A stretch of 64,000 bases of DNA from contig CAVSRM010000005.1 in the NCBI GenBank assembly GCA_963730365.1, positions 310,001-374,000 of the forward strand, given 5' to 3'. Of this stretch, positions 1-8,462 are shown piece by piece (within the stretch, counting starts at the first letter, position 1; every line of letters begins with the position of its first letter). The notes under the pieces were generated by a model. The model worked only from the letters and a program-made list of their open reading frames with translations. It ran no database searches and was not told the DNA's origin. Source of the stretch: Fodinibacter sp963730365. GTDB taxonomy: Bacteria > Actinomycetota > Actinomycetes > Actinomycetales > Dermatophilaceae. Both the position numbers and the translations under genes were made by a program.

Positions 1-546
1 GGCGGCTCGCACGCGGCACCCCTGGAGCGGATGCTGCTGGGCTCGGTGGCCGTCCCGGTGGTCGCCCACGCTCGATGCCCCGTGGTGGTGGTGCCCGACG
101 GCATCTCCGTGCAGGACCCGGCCCACGTCGTCGTGGGAGTGGACGGGAGCCCGGGCAGCGAGGCTGCCGTGGAGGTCGCGTTCGAGACGGCCGCCGCGAG
201 TGGCGGACGCGTCACGTGCGTCATGGGCTGGACCACGGAGGTGACGCTCGGCGTCGTCGTCGTGGAGTCGTGGGCCGAGGGGGTCCCCGAAATCGAAGCA
301 GACTGCAGGGCGGTGACGCACTCGGTGGTCGACCCGGTCGCCGCCAGGCACCCGGAGGTCCCGGTCGACGTCGTCGTGCGGCACGGCACGCCCGCGCACG
401 TCATCGTCGAGGTGGCCGACGACGTCGGCGCCGACCTCGTCGTGGTCGGCAGCCGTGGTCACGGAGGGTTCGTCGGGCTGCTGCTCGGCTCCGTGAGCCG
501 GCGTGTGGTCGACCGGGCGGGTCGCGTCGTCGTGGTGGCGCACTGA
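1..546 (+). CDS. Universal stress protein, tandem UspA domains, 5' end outside window
   Basis: The frame is open from base 1, so the gene begins upstream. The first ~35 visible residues end a UspA domain (GGSHAAPLERMLLGSVA, then HARCPVVVVP). A second complete UspA domain follows, starting VVVGVDGSPGSEAAVE and ending with the nucleotide-binding signature VVGSRGHGGFVGLLLGSVS and a VVVVAH tail. Two-domain Usp proteins of about 290 residues are common in actinobacteria; they bind ATP or similar nucleotides in the cytosol and are induced by stress or hypoxia. The G-x2-G-x9-G pattern suggests an ATP-binding type. An internal ATG at 31 is a less likely start because the domain continues upstream of it. 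Confidence 0.9.
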   Translation, partial: GGSHAAPLERMLLGSVAVPVVAHARCPVVVVPDGISVQDPAHVVVGVDGSPGSEAAVEVAFETAAASGGRVTCVMGWTTEVTLGVVVVESWAEGVPEIEADCRAVTHSVVDPVAARHPEVPVDVVVRHGTPAHVIVEVADDVGADLVVVGSRGHGGFVGLLLGSVSRRVVDRAGRVVVVAH

Positions 547-570
547 CTCCCGGCCTCGTGCCCCAGCGGC

Positions 571-1362
571 TCAGCCCGCGAAGGGCCACCCGTCGGTGAT
601 GTCGGCATCGCGCCCCGGCTCGATGTAGTGCTCGTGACCGAAGAACACGTCGAAGACCTCCTGGGGCATGGCGAGCAGCATCCCCACGTCGCTCGTCTGG
701 CTCGCGTGGCACTGCAGGGCCGCCCGGCGCTGGGGCAGCTGCTCCGTGACGTCGACGCGCCAGTGGATCTCGTCAGCCGGCGTCCCCATGGGGTTTCCGT
801 CATCCATCGGACCGTCGGGGTCGAAGATGTCCTCCCCGGCGGCGCTGGCCGCCTGCGCCATGGAGCGCAGGGTGTCCCGGTTCATCGTCGACTCCAGGAC
901 GCGTGGCTGACGGGCCGCGAGGTCGGCGCCCCGGTGCAGCACGCGGTGGACCTGGACGTGGTCGGGGTGACCGTAGCCACCGTGCCAGTCGTACCCGACC
1001 GCGATGTCCGCATCCTCCTCGTCGAGGACGTCTGCGAAGCGCCGGGCAGCCTCGTCGACCGACGCTCCGGCGAACGCGTTCTCGTGCGAGTTCTGCTCCC
1101 AGCCAGTCATGCCGGAGTCCGCATAGCCCAGCCAGACAACACGCTGGACGCCGAGGACGTCGGCGGATGCCGCAGCCTCGGTGCGTCGCCGTTCGACGAC
1201 ACTCTCCCCGGGAGCGAGGTCGGCGGGCGCCTCACCGTGGTCGCCGTTCGTGGCGAAGACCACGACGACCCGGCTCCCCTCGGCGGCGGCCCTGGCCATC
1301 GAGCCAGAGGTCTGGGAGGCCTCGTCGTCGGGGTGGGCGTGGAGGAACACGATCGTTGGCAT
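571..1362 (-). CDS. PIG-L/LmbE family deacetylase-like hydrolase
   Basis: A 263-residue protein with the zinc-binding motif HAHPDDE at residues 8-14 and a second histidine site in GGYGHPDHVQVH near residue 130. These are the hallmarks of the PIG-L/LmbE fold, which removes acetyl groups from amino sugars and related conjugates. The substrate cannot be told; it is shorter and more divergent than mycothiol S-conjugate amidase, and a separate mshB lies at 16.2 kb. It diverges from the SDR gene at 1429. A CATGAT hexamer sits six bases before the ATG, so a leaderless transcript is possible. Confidence 0.85.
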   Translation of the reverse strand: MPTIVFLHAHPDDEASQTSGSMARAAAEGSRVVVVFATNGDHGEAPADLAPGESVVERRRTEAAASADVLGVQRVVWLGYADSGMTGWEQNSHENAFAGASVDEAARRFADVLDEEDADIAVGYDWHGGYGHPDHVQVHRVLHRGADLAARQPRVLESTMNRDTLRSMAQAASAAGEDIFDPDGPMDDGNPMGTPADEIHWRVDVTEQLPQRRAALQCHASQTSDVGMLLAMPQEVFDVFFGHEHYIEPGRDADITDGWPFAG

Positions 1363-1416
1363 TGCTCCATCATGCCGACCGGGTCACGCACCTGCGTCCG
1401 TCCCCTGGTCACGGCG

Positions 1417-1422
1417 TAGGGT
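1417..1422 (+). promoter_or_regulatory. Leaderless -10 element (TAGGGT)
   Basis: TAGGGT fits the actinobacterial -10 consensus TANNNT and ends six bases before the ATG at 1429. This predicts transcription starting at or next to the start codon. No Shine-Dalgarno sequence precedes the gene. Confidence 0.6.
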
Positions 1423-1428
1423 GCGACA

Positions 1429-2274
1429 ATGAGAATCGCGGTGACCGGAGGGTCGGGCAAGCTCGGGCGTCACGTGGTCGACAGGTTGCGGACCGGGGGC
1501 CACGACGTCGTCAACCTCGACAGCCACGGCAAGCGATGGACGGGCTGGACGAGCATTGACCTCACCGACTACGGGCAGGTCATCGACGCCCTCGGCGGGA
1601 TACAGGGCGAGCAGCCGCCGGTCGAGGCGGTGGTGCACCTCGCGGCGATCCCCGCACCCGGGCTGCACCCCGACGCAGCGACGTTCCACAACAACATGGT
1701 CACGACCTTCAACGTCCTGCACGCGGCCATCCGCCTGGGGATCACCCGCGTCGTGACCGCATCGAGTGAGACCGTTCTCGGACTACCCTTCGACGCCCCA
1801 CCGCCCTACGTCCCGGTGGACGAGGACTACCCGGCACGTCCGGAGTCGGTGTACTCCCTCGGCAAGCACCTCGAGGAGACGATGGCCATCGAGCTGTGCC
1901 GGTGGCATCCGCGACTGACCATCACGGCGCTGCGCTTCTCCAACGTCATGGACGTCGAGGACTACGCAGAGTTCCCGTCCTTCGATGCCGACCCCATGCT
2001 CCGGAAGTGGAACCTCTGGGCCTACATCGACGGTCGCGACGGTGCCCAGGCGGTGGAGCGGGCCCTCGCCCGTGAGACCACGGGTTTCGACCGCTTCGTC
2101 ATCGCGTCGCCCGACACCGTGATGAGCCGGAGCAGCGCCGACCTCGTGGCCGAGGTGTTCCCGGGGGTCGAGGTGCGCGGGGACCTCGGTGAGCACGACA
2201 CGCTGCTGTCCATCGACAAGGCGCGCCGGGTCCTGGGCTACGCCCCTGAGCACTCCTGGCGGGACGAGGTCTGA
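1429..2274 (+). CDS. NAD(P)-dependent epimerase/dehydratase, extended SDR
   Basis: A 281-residue Rossmann protein. The N-terminus MRIAVTGGSGKLGRHVV holds the GxxGxxG dinucleotide-binding loop, and the catalytic tyrosine and lysine are in VYSLGK at about residues 142-147. Both are typical of the extended short-chain dehydrogenase/reductase family, which includes nucleotide-sugar epimerases and uronate dehydrogenases. The exact substrate cannot be assigned. It lies 23 bp upstream of malQ on the same strand and could be cotranscribed with it. The start is supported by the TAGGGT element six bases upstream. Confidence 0.85.
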   Translation: MRIAVTGGSGKLGRHVVDRLRTGGHDVVNLDSHGKRWTGWTSIDLTDYGQVIDALGGIQGEQPPVEAVVHLAAIPAPGLHPDAATFHNNMVTTFNVLHAAIRLGITRVVTASSETVLGLPFDAPPPYVPVDEDYPARPESVYSLGKHLEETMAIELCRWHPRLTITALRFSNVMDVEDYAEFPSFDADPMLRKWNLWAYIDGRDGAQAVERALARETTGFDRFVIASPDTVMSRSSADLVAEVFPGVEVRGDLGEHDTLLSIDKARRVLGYAPEHSWRDEV

Positions 2275-2297
2275 GGCCCCGGGCCCGGCAGGGCAGG

Positions 2298-4448
2298 ATG
2301 GACCGCATGCCGTCTGCCTCCCCTCCGCCCCGGCTCGTCGATCTCGCCCACGCCCACGGCGTCGCCACCGAGTACTGGGACTGGCTCGGCCAGCACGTCG
2401 AGGTCAGCGCGGCATCGATCCGGACCATCCTCGGGGCCCTCGGCGTCGACGCGGACGGCGAGGACGCCGTCGAGCGAGCCATCGCCGCCCACGAGGACGC
2501 TCCCTGGCGGCGGACGCTGCCGGCCACCGTGGTGACGCGTGAGGGGCTCACGCCCCGGGTGTCCACGCACGTCGTGGCCGGCACCGGCATCCGCTTGGAG
2601 GTCGTGCAGGAGGACGGCATCCGGCGCCCGGTCCAGCCCGTCGACCACTGGGTCGCCGACCGTGTCGTCGACGGGCGGCCCGTGGGTCGGGCGACGTTCG
2701 AGGTGCCCGGTGACCTCCCCACGGGGTGGCACCGGCTGGTCGCCACCCTCGACGGCCCTGCCGTCGACCCAGCGACGACCGAGGCGACCCTCGTCGTCAC
2801 CCCCGAGCGACTCGAGCTACCCGATTCGGTGTCCAGGGGCCGGGTCGTCGGCCTGATGGCCCAGATCTACCAGGTGCGTTCAGCGGGGTCCTGGGGGCTC
2901 GGCGACCTTCGCGACCTGGCCGACCTCGCGACCTGGTCGGCGTCCGAGCACGGTGCCGACTTCGTCCTCATCAACCCGTTGCACGCTGCCGAGCCGACCT
3001 CACCGGTGGAGCCCTCGCCCTACCTCCCGACGACGCGGCGCTTCGCGAGCCCGCTGTACCTGCGGGTGGAGGACGTGCCCGAGCTGGCCGGCCTCGCGGG
3101 CGCCGACCGGCTCGAGGCCACGGCGCTCGCCGAGCGGGCCCGCGCCCTGAACGGGCAGGACCGCATCGACCGCGACGCGGTGTGGGCCGCGAAGGGGAGG
3201 GCGCTGCGCCTGGTCTTCGACCTCGGTCTCGACGACGAGAAGGCCCGGTCCTTCACGGAGTTCTGCGACCGTGAGGGCGAGGGCCTGAGCACCTACGCGA
3301 CATGGTGCGCGCTCGCGGAGCACCACGGCCTGCCGTGGACCACCTGGCCGCCGGAGCTGCAGCACCCCGAGGACCCGGCGGTGGCGGAGTTCCGGACCGC
3401 TCACGCCGCCGACGTCGACTTCCACCGGTGGCTGCAGTGGCTGCTCGAGGACCAGCTCGCCAGCGTCCAGCGCGAGGCCACGGCGGCCGGGATGTCGTTG
3501 GGCATCGTGCACGACCTGGCCGTGGGCGTGCACCCGATCGGTGCGGATGCCTGGGGCCTGGGTGACGCCCTCGCCCGCGGCGTCACGGTCGGTGCACCAC
3601 CGGACCAGTTCAACCAGCTCGGCCAGAACTGGAGCCAGCCCCCGTGGCGGCCCGACCGGCTCGCCGAGCTCGGCTACGCGCCGTTCCGCGACATGGTCCG
3701 CTCGGTGCTGCGCGACTCAGGGGGGATCCGGGTCGACCACATCATCGGGCTGTTCCGGCTCTGGTGGATCCCGAGCGGTGGGACGCCGGCGGACGGGGCC
3801 TATGTGCACTACGACCACGAGGCGTTGCTCGGGATCCTCGTGCTGGAGGCCCAGCGCGCGGGCGCCGTCGTCATCGGCGAGGACCTGGGCGTCGTGGCGC
3901 CGCACGTGCGGGACTACATGCTCGAGCGGGGACTCGTCGGCACGAGCATCCTGTGGTTCGAGTGGGAGGACGACCGGCCGAAGCCGCCCGAGCACTACCG
4001 GTCCCTGTGCCTGTCCACCGTGACGACGCACGACCTGCCTCCGTCGGCCGGCTACCTCTCGCTCGAACACGTGGCGATCAGGGAGCAGCTCGGCCTCCTC
4101 ACCCGGCCCGTCGAGGAGGAGCGCGCCCAGGAGGAGGCGTCGATCGCCCGGGTGCGTGACGCGCTCATGGCCCGCGGCCTGCTCGGACCCGCCGCGCCGC
4201 TCGACGAGGTGGTCGTCGCTCTCCACCGGTGGCTCGCCCAGACCCCGAGCCGCATGCTCGCCGCCTCGTTGGCCGACATCGTCGGTGACCACCGGGCCAT
4301 CAACCAGCCCGGCACCAACGACGAGTACCCGAACTGGCGGATCCCGCTCGCCTCTCCCGACGGCACACCGGTCATGCTCGAGGACATCCGCGGCTCGGAG
4401 CTCGCCGGCCGGCTCTTCGAGGCCCTGCGCGCCGGCCCCGCGGAGTGA
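2298..4448 (+). CDS. malQ: 4-alpha-glucanotransferase (amylomaltase, GH77)
   Basis: A 716-residue protein that transfers alpha-1,4-glucan chains between maltooligosaccharides during cytosolic glycogen and maltose metabolism. The actinobacterial long form is seen: an N-terminal region of ~150 residues rich in beta strands, then the GH77 barrel beginning around GLMAQIYQVRSAGSWGLGDL. Catalytic segments are visible: the nucleophile aspartate in GIRVDHIIGLFRLWW, the acid/base glutamate in VVIGEDLGVV and the stabilising aspartate in TTHDLPPSAGY. The C-terminus is intact (YPNWRIPLASPDG). The stop codon lies inside a 25-bp tandem duplication shared with the convergent gene. Confidence 0.95.
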   Translation: MDRMPSASPPPRLVDLAHAHGVATEYWDWLGQHVEVSAASIRTILGALGVDADGEDAVERAIAAHEDAPWRRTLPATVVTREGLTPRVSTHVVAGTGIRLEVVQEDGIRRPVQPVDHWVADRVVDGRPVGRATFEVPGDLPTGWHRLVATLDGPAVDPATTEATLVVTPERLELPDSVSRGRVVGLMAQIYQVRSAGSWGLGDLRDLADLATWSASEHGADFVLINPLHAAEPTSPVEPSPYLPTTRRFASPLYLRVEDVPELAGLAGADRLEATALAERARALNGQDRIDRDAVWAAKGRALRLVFDLGLDDEKARSFTEFCDREGEGLSTYATWCALAEHHGLPWTTWPPELQHPEDPAVAEFRTAHAADVDFHRWLQWLLEDQLASVQREATAAGMSLGIVHDLAVGVHPIGADAWGLGDALARGVTVGAPPDQFNQLGQNWSQPPWRPDRLAELGYAPFRDMVRSVLRDSGGIRVDHIIGLFRLWWIPSGGTPADGAYVHYDHEALLGILVLEAQRAGAVVIGEDLGVVAPHVRDYMLERGLVGTSILWFEWEDDRPKPPEHYRSLCLSTVTTHDLPPSAGYLSLEHVAIREQLGLLTRPVEEERAQEEASIARVRDALMARGLLGPAAPLDEVVVALHRWLAQTPSRMLAASLADIVGDHRAINQPGTNDEYPNWRIPLASPDGTPVMLEDIRGSELAGRLFEALRAGPAE

Positions 4449-4489
4449 CCTAGCGGCCGGCCCCGCGGAGTGACCCAGCGGCCGGCCCC
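4431..4489. repeat. 25-bp tandem duplication at a convergent gene junction
   Basis: Bases 4431-4455 and 4456-4480 are copies of one 25-bp unit with a single mismatch (T4451 versus C4476). A third partial copy of nine bases follows. Unit 1 carries both the malQ TGA (4446-4448) and, on the other strand, the amidotransferase TAG (4450-4452). The T in unit 1 is what makes that TAG. Confidence 0.85.
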
Positions 4490-5196
4490 TGACCCGGGCG
4501 GGTCAGGAGTGCCGCGAAGCGTTCGGCGAAGGGCTGCCAGTCCGCACGCAGCCGGCCACGGGCCCCGGTGACGCCCTCGAGCAGGGTCGCCTGATCCGGT
4601 GCCAACCCCTCCGGGAAGTCCCATCGCAGCCACGACTCGAACACCTCGGGGGAGGTCTCCGGGTGGAACTGCACGCCCCACGCCGCCGGTCCGTAGCGCA
4701 CCGCCTGGGCTCGGCCGTCGGGCAGGTCGGCCAGGGCCACTGCCCCGTGCGGTAGGTCGAGGACGACGTCGTCGTTGTAGTGGATCGCCGCAAGGCCGTC
4801 CACGTCACTGAGCAGCGGGTCGGCCCGGCCGGCCTCGGTGAGCCGCACCGGCACCAGGCCCACGGTGCGACCGGTGGGGTTGCGGTCGACGTGGCCCCCG
4901 AGCGCCACGGCGAGCAGCTGGTGCCCGAGGCACACACCGAGGGTGGGCAGCTCGCGCACGACCGCATGCCGCAGCAGCGCCCGGGTCGGCTCCAGCCAGG
5001 TGTTCTCGGCATCGTCGCAGGCACCCATGGCACCGCCGAGTACGACGAGCCCGTCGTGGTGCCGAATGTCATCCGGAATCCGCTCGCCGAGGTCGCCGCG
5101 CACGACGTCGAGGTCCACCCCGGCTGCCGACCACCACTCGCCCAGCCACGCGGCGGGCGCGTCGGGCTCGTGCTGGATGACGAGGAGGCGAGCCAT
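4450..5196 (-). CDS. Class I glutamine amidotransferase-like protein
   Basis: A 248-residue class I amidotransferase domain standing alone. The nucleophile cysteine is residue 89 in LGVCLGHQLL, and the His-Glu pair is 178/180 in GVQFHPETSP. Stand-alone proteins of this type resemble GMP synthase glutaminase domains but often act as gamma-glutamyl hydrolases or have unknown substrates. The start (MARLLVIQHEPD) overlaps the stop codon of the VIT gene by one base, so translation is probably coupled. The frame is open further upstream, but that extension runs inside the VIT gene and has no family similarity. Confidence 0.85.
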   Translation of the reverse strand: MARLLVIQHEPDAPAAWLGEWWSAAGVDLDVVRGDLGERIPDDIRHHDGLVVLGGAMGACDDAENTWLEPTRALLRHAVVRELPTLGVCLGHQLLAVALGGHVDRNPTGRTVGLVPVRLTEAGRADPLLSDVDGLAAIHYNDDVVLDLPHGAVALADLPDGRAQAVRYGPAAWGVQFHPETSPEVFESWLRWDFPEGLAPDQATLLEGVTGARGRLRADWQPFAERFAALLTRPGQGPAAGSLRGAGR

Positions 5197-5927
5197 CAGG
5201 CGATCTGGGTGCCGAGAAGGGCGCCGATGAGGTACGTGACCCCCATCGCGAGCAGGCCACCCAGCACGACGCGAACCGTTGCTCGGCCGGCGTCGGAGTC
5301 GCCCAACCTGGCACTGACCAGGCCGGTGCCGGCCAGCGCGAGCACCACCGCCACCACGGTCACGGGCACTCGCCACGACACCGGGGGGAAGGCGATGGCG
5401 AGCAGCGGGAGCACCGCTCCGACCGTGAAGGCGAGCATGGAGGCCCACGCGGCGTGCCAGGGGTTGGTCAGCTCCTCGGGATCGATGCCCAGCTCCACCT
5501 CGGCGTGAGCCGCGAGGGCGTCATGGGCCGTCAGCTCCTTCGCGACCTGGTGGGCCAGCTCGGGGCTGAGGCCCTTGGCGGCATACATCCCGGCCAGCTC
5601 CTCGAGCTCGGCCTCGGGCTCCTCGCGCAGCTCGCGGACCTCCTTGGCGATCAGTGCCTGCTCCGAGTCACGCTGGGTCGACACCGAGACGTACTCGCCG
5701 ACCGCCATGCTCAGGGCACCGGCGGCGAGCCCGGCGAGCCCCGCGGTGACCACCGCGCCCTGGCTCGTCGTCGCGGCTGCCACGCCGATGACCAGCCCGG
5801 CCGTCGACACGATGCCGTCGTTCGCGCCGAGGACTCCCGCCCGCAGCCAGTTCAGCCGACCTGCCGTCGACCCCTCGTGGGGCTCGCCGTGGTCGGGGAC
5901 GGAGATGTCGGGCGGTGACTCAGCCAT
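5196..5927 (-). CDS. VIT1/CCC1-family Fe2+/Mn2+ transporter
   Basis: A 243-residue membrane protein. The first helix has the family signature GVLGANDGIVSTAGLVIGVA, followed by a second helix and SMAVGEYVSVSTQRD. A cytosolic helical metal-binding segment rich in Glu (RELREEPEAELEELAGMY) precedes three more helices, giving the usual five-helix VIT layout. The family moves ferrous iron or manganese out of the cytosol. The chosen ATG at 5927 (MAESPPDIS) overlaps the end of the carbinolamine dehydratase gene by eight bases; the longer reading frame to 6002 has no similarity. Confidence 0.88.
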   Translation of the reverse strand: MAESPPDISVPDHGEPHEGSTAGRLNWLRAGVLGANDGIVSTAGLVIGVAAATTSQGAVVTAGLAGLAAGALSMAVGEYVSVSTQRDSEQALIAKEVRELREEPEAELEELAGMYAAKGLSPELAHQVAKELTAHDALAAHAEVELGIDPEELTNPWHAAWASMLAFTVGAVLPLLAIAFPPVSWRVPVTVVAVVLALAGTGLVSARLGDSDAGRATVRVVLGGLLAMGVTYLIGALLGTQIA

Positions 5928-6228
5928 CCGGGAGCGCACCCTCGTTCCGGGCGGCAGTCGTGATCCGGTGGGCCAGCTCGATGTCGAGCTGGGTGAGCCC
6001 ACCGGCGTCGTGGCTCGTCAGCGCCCAGCGGGTGGTGCGCCAGCGGATGTCGATGTCCGGGTGGTGGTTCATCTCCTCGGCCGCGTCGGCGGCGGCCACG
6101 ACGAGGCGGATCGCCGACGGGAAGTCCGGCGCCTCCATCTCCGCCACGATCGTGTCGCCGTCACGGGACCACCCGGGCAGGTCCCGGAGCTGGGTGGTGA
6201 CCTCTTCGGTGCTCAGCAGTCGGCTCAT
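5920..6228 (-). CDS. 4a-hydroxytetrahydrobiopterin dehydratase (pterin-4a-carbinolamine dehydratase)
   Basis: A 102-residue protein of normal PCD length with the active-site motif MNHHPDIDIRW and the following histidine in LTSHDAGGLT. PCD dehydrates 4a-hydroxypterins formed by aromatic amino acid hydroxylases; in bacteria without such hydroxylases its role is less clear. It is the first gene of a three-gene minus-strand unit with the VIT transporter and the amidotransferase. A GGGAGG Shine-Dalgarno sequence (6238-6243) lies nine bases before the ATG, so this unit is probably leadered, unlike many others here. Confidence 0.93.
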   Translation of the reverse strand: MSRLLSTEEVTTQLRDLPGWSRDGDTIVAEMEAPDFPSAIRLVVAAADAAEEMNHHPDIDIRWRTTRWALTSHDAGGLTQLDIELAHRITTAARNEGALPDG

Positions 6229-6279
6229 GGGGCCAATCCTCCCGCACGACGTGCCGGAAGGGCAGGGGAGGGGAGGCCG

Positions 6280-7440
6280 CTATTCCAGGTCCTGCACGAT
6301 GTGCGGCGCGTTGATGTCGGCCTCGTGCTCGGTGAGGGGCCCCGATAGATCGGTGAACCTGGGAACCACCGTGTGCGCGACGATCTCGCCGGCCGCGATG
6401 CCCTCGGCCCAGTGGCAGGCGACCCGGTGGCTGCCCGGCACCCCCGGGAGGTCGACGGAGCGCAACTCTGGCCGTTCCTCGTCGCACTGCGTCTCCTGGC
6501 GCCAGGGGCAGCGGGTGTGGAAGCGGCATCCGGTCGGTGGGTTGGACGGCGAGGGCAGGTCGCCGGTGAGCAGGATCTGCTCACGGGTGTCCTCGACCGT
6601 CGGGTCGGGCACGGGGACCGCGGAGAGGAGCGCCCTGGTGTAGGGGTGCAGCGGCGTGGCGTACAGGTCGTCGGCGGTCGCCTCCTCCACGAGGCCACCG
6701 AGGTACATGACACCGATCCGGTCGCTGATGTGGCGCACCACCGCGAGGTCGTGGGCGATGACGAGATAGGTCAGGTCGAACTCGTCCTGGAGCTCCTCGA
6801 GGAGGTTGATGACCTGGGCCTGCACGGAGACGTCGAGGGCCGACACCGGCTCGTCCGCGACGATGAGCTTGGGCTCGACGGAGAGGGCCCGGGCGATCCC
6901 GATGCGCTGGCGCTGACCGCCGGAGAACTCGTGGGGGTACTTCGACAGCGCCGCCGGAGGTAGTCCCACGGCGGCGAGCAGCTCGCGCAGACGGGTCGCG
7001 GTGGCCTTGTCGTCGGAGGCCAGGCCGTGGGCCTTCATCCCCTCCACCAACAGCGACTCCACCGACTGGCGCGGGTCCAGGCTGCTCATCGGGTCCTGGA
7101 AGACCATCTGGATGTCCTTGCGCTTGCGGCGCAGCTCCTCACCGTGGAGCGAGGCGATGTCCGTGCCGTCGAACTCGACGCTCCCCGCCGTCGGCGGTTC
7201 GAGGTTGAGAATGGCCTTGCCGAGCGTCGACTTGCCGCACCCCGACTCGCCGACGAGGCCGTAGGTCTCGCCCCGGAGGACCTGGAGGTCCACCCCGTCG
7301 ACGGCGTAGACGTAGCCGATGACCTTGTCGAAGATGACGCCGCGGGTGATCGGGAAGTGGACCTTGACGCCCCTGACGTCGACGAGGACCTCGGGGTCGG
7401 GGGCGTTCGTCGCCGGTGCGTCGGTGCTGGTGTCGGTCAT
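6280..7440 (-). CDS. Oligopeptide/dipeptide ABC transporter ATPase (OppF/DppF type)
   Basis: A 386-residue ATPase with Walker A GESGCGKSTLGK, signature FSGGQRQRIGIARAL and Walker B LIVADEPVSALDVS. The C-terminal oligopeptide-ABC domain carries CRFHTRCPWRQETQC, whose cysteines in this family can bind an Fe-S cluster. It is the last gene of a five-gene operon transcribed leftward from 12281. It energises uptake together with the OppD-type partner just upstream. Confidence 0.93.
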   Translation of the reverse strand: MTDTSTDAPATNAPDPEVLVDVRGVKVHFPITRGVIFDKVIGYVYAVDGVDLQVLRGETYGLVGESGCGKSTLGKAILNLEPPTAGSVEFDGTDIASLHGEELRRKRKDIQMVFQDPMSSLDPRQSVESLLVEGMKAHGLASDDKATATRLRELLAAVGLPPAALSKYPHEFSGGQRQRIGIARALSVEPKLIVADEPVSALDVSVQAQVINLLEELQDEFDLTYLVIAHDLAVVRHISDRIGVMYLGGLVEEATADDLYATPLHPYTRALLSAVPVPDPTVEDTREQILLTGDLPSPSNPPTGCRFHTRCPWRQETQCDEERPELRSVDLPGVPGSHRVACHWAEGIAAGEIVAHTVVPRFTDLSGPLTEHEADINAPHIVQDLE

Positions 7441-7444
7441 CGGG

Positions 7445-8455
7445 TCACCTCACGGGATTGTGGCAGCGCAGGGCCCGGCTCGCCGACTGCTCGAGAGGGG
7501 GACTGGTGCTGGTGCACAGGTCGATCGGCTGGGAGCACCGTGGGGCGAAGGCGCAGGCATGGTCCCACGGGAGGTTGTCCGCGACCGACCCCGGGATCGG
7601 CGTGAGCTTCTCCCCGCGGGGCGCGGTGAGGCGGGGGATCGACCCGAGAAGCCCGTGGGTGTAGGGGTGGCGGGGGTCGGCGAACAGCTCGTGGCGCTCT
7701 CCGCGCTCGACCATGCGACCGGCATACAGGACGTTCACCTCATCGCACAGCCCGGCGACCACGCCCAGGTCGTGGGTGATCATGATCAGGGCCGTACCGG
7801 TGTCCTTCACCAGGTCCTTGAGCAGGGCGAGGATCTGGGCCTGGATCGTCACGTCGAGCGCGGTGGTGGGCTCGTCGGCGATGAGCAGGCGCGGTGCGCA
7901 CGCGAGCGCCATGGCGATGAGGGCGCGTTGGCGCATGCCCCCGCTCATCTGGTGGGGGTAGTCCTTCAGCCGCCGGTCCGGGTCGGGGATCCCCACCCGC
8001 TCGAGCAGGTCACGAGCCACCGGCTGGGCTGCCTTGCGGCTCATTCCGCGGTGGCGTTCGAGCACCTCGGTGACCTGGAGCCCGACCGAGATGACCGGGT
8101 TGAGCGAGGACAGGGGGTCCTGGAAGATCATCGCGATGTCGCGGCCCCGACGATCGCGCAGCTCGCGCTGGTCGAGGGTGAGCAGGTTGGTTCCCTCGAA
8201 GAGGGCCTCCCCCTCGACGGTGTTGCCCCGGTCCGGCAGCAGCCCCATGATCGCGAGCGAGGTCACGGACTTGCCGCACCCGGACTCCCCGACGAGGCCG
8301 ATGGTCTGGCCGGGGCGGACGTCGAAGGTGACGCCGTCCACGGCCCGGAAGGGTTCCTGTCCGCGTCGCTGGAACGTCACCCTGAGGTCGCGTACCGACA
8401 ACAGGGGGGCATCGCCTCGGGTGGCGCTGGGGGGTGGGGTCGCCGTGGCGGTCAT
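7445..8455 (-). CDS. Oligopeptide/dipeptide ABC transporter ATPase (OppD/DppD type)
   Basis: A 336-residue ATPase with Walker A GESGCGKSVTSLAI, signature MSGGMRQRALIAMAL and Walker B LLIADEPTTALDVT. The C-terminal family domain has CAFAPRCSQPIDLC. It is separated by four bases from the OppF-type gene downstream and seven from the OppC-type permease upstream, so the ATPases and permeases are one transcript. Paired non-identical ATPases are normal for peptide and nickel importers. Confidence 0.93.
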   Translation of the reverse strand: MTATATPPPSATRGDAPLLSVRDLRVTFQRRGQEPFRAVDGVTFDVRPGQTIGLVGESGCGKSVTSLAIMGLLPDRGNTVEGEALFEGTNLLTLDQRELRDRRGRDIAMIFQDPLSSLNPVISVGLQVTEVLERHRGMSRKAAQPVARDLLERVGIPDPDRRLKDYPHQMSGGMRQRALIAMALACAPRLLIADEPTTALDVTIQAQILALLKDLVKDTGTALIMITHDLGVVAGLCDEVNVLYAGRMVERGERHELFADPRHPYTHGLLGSIPRLTAPRGEKLTPIPGSVADNLPWDHACAFAPRCSQPIDLCTSTSPPLEQSASRALRCHNPVR

Positions 8456-8462
8456 CTGCGGG

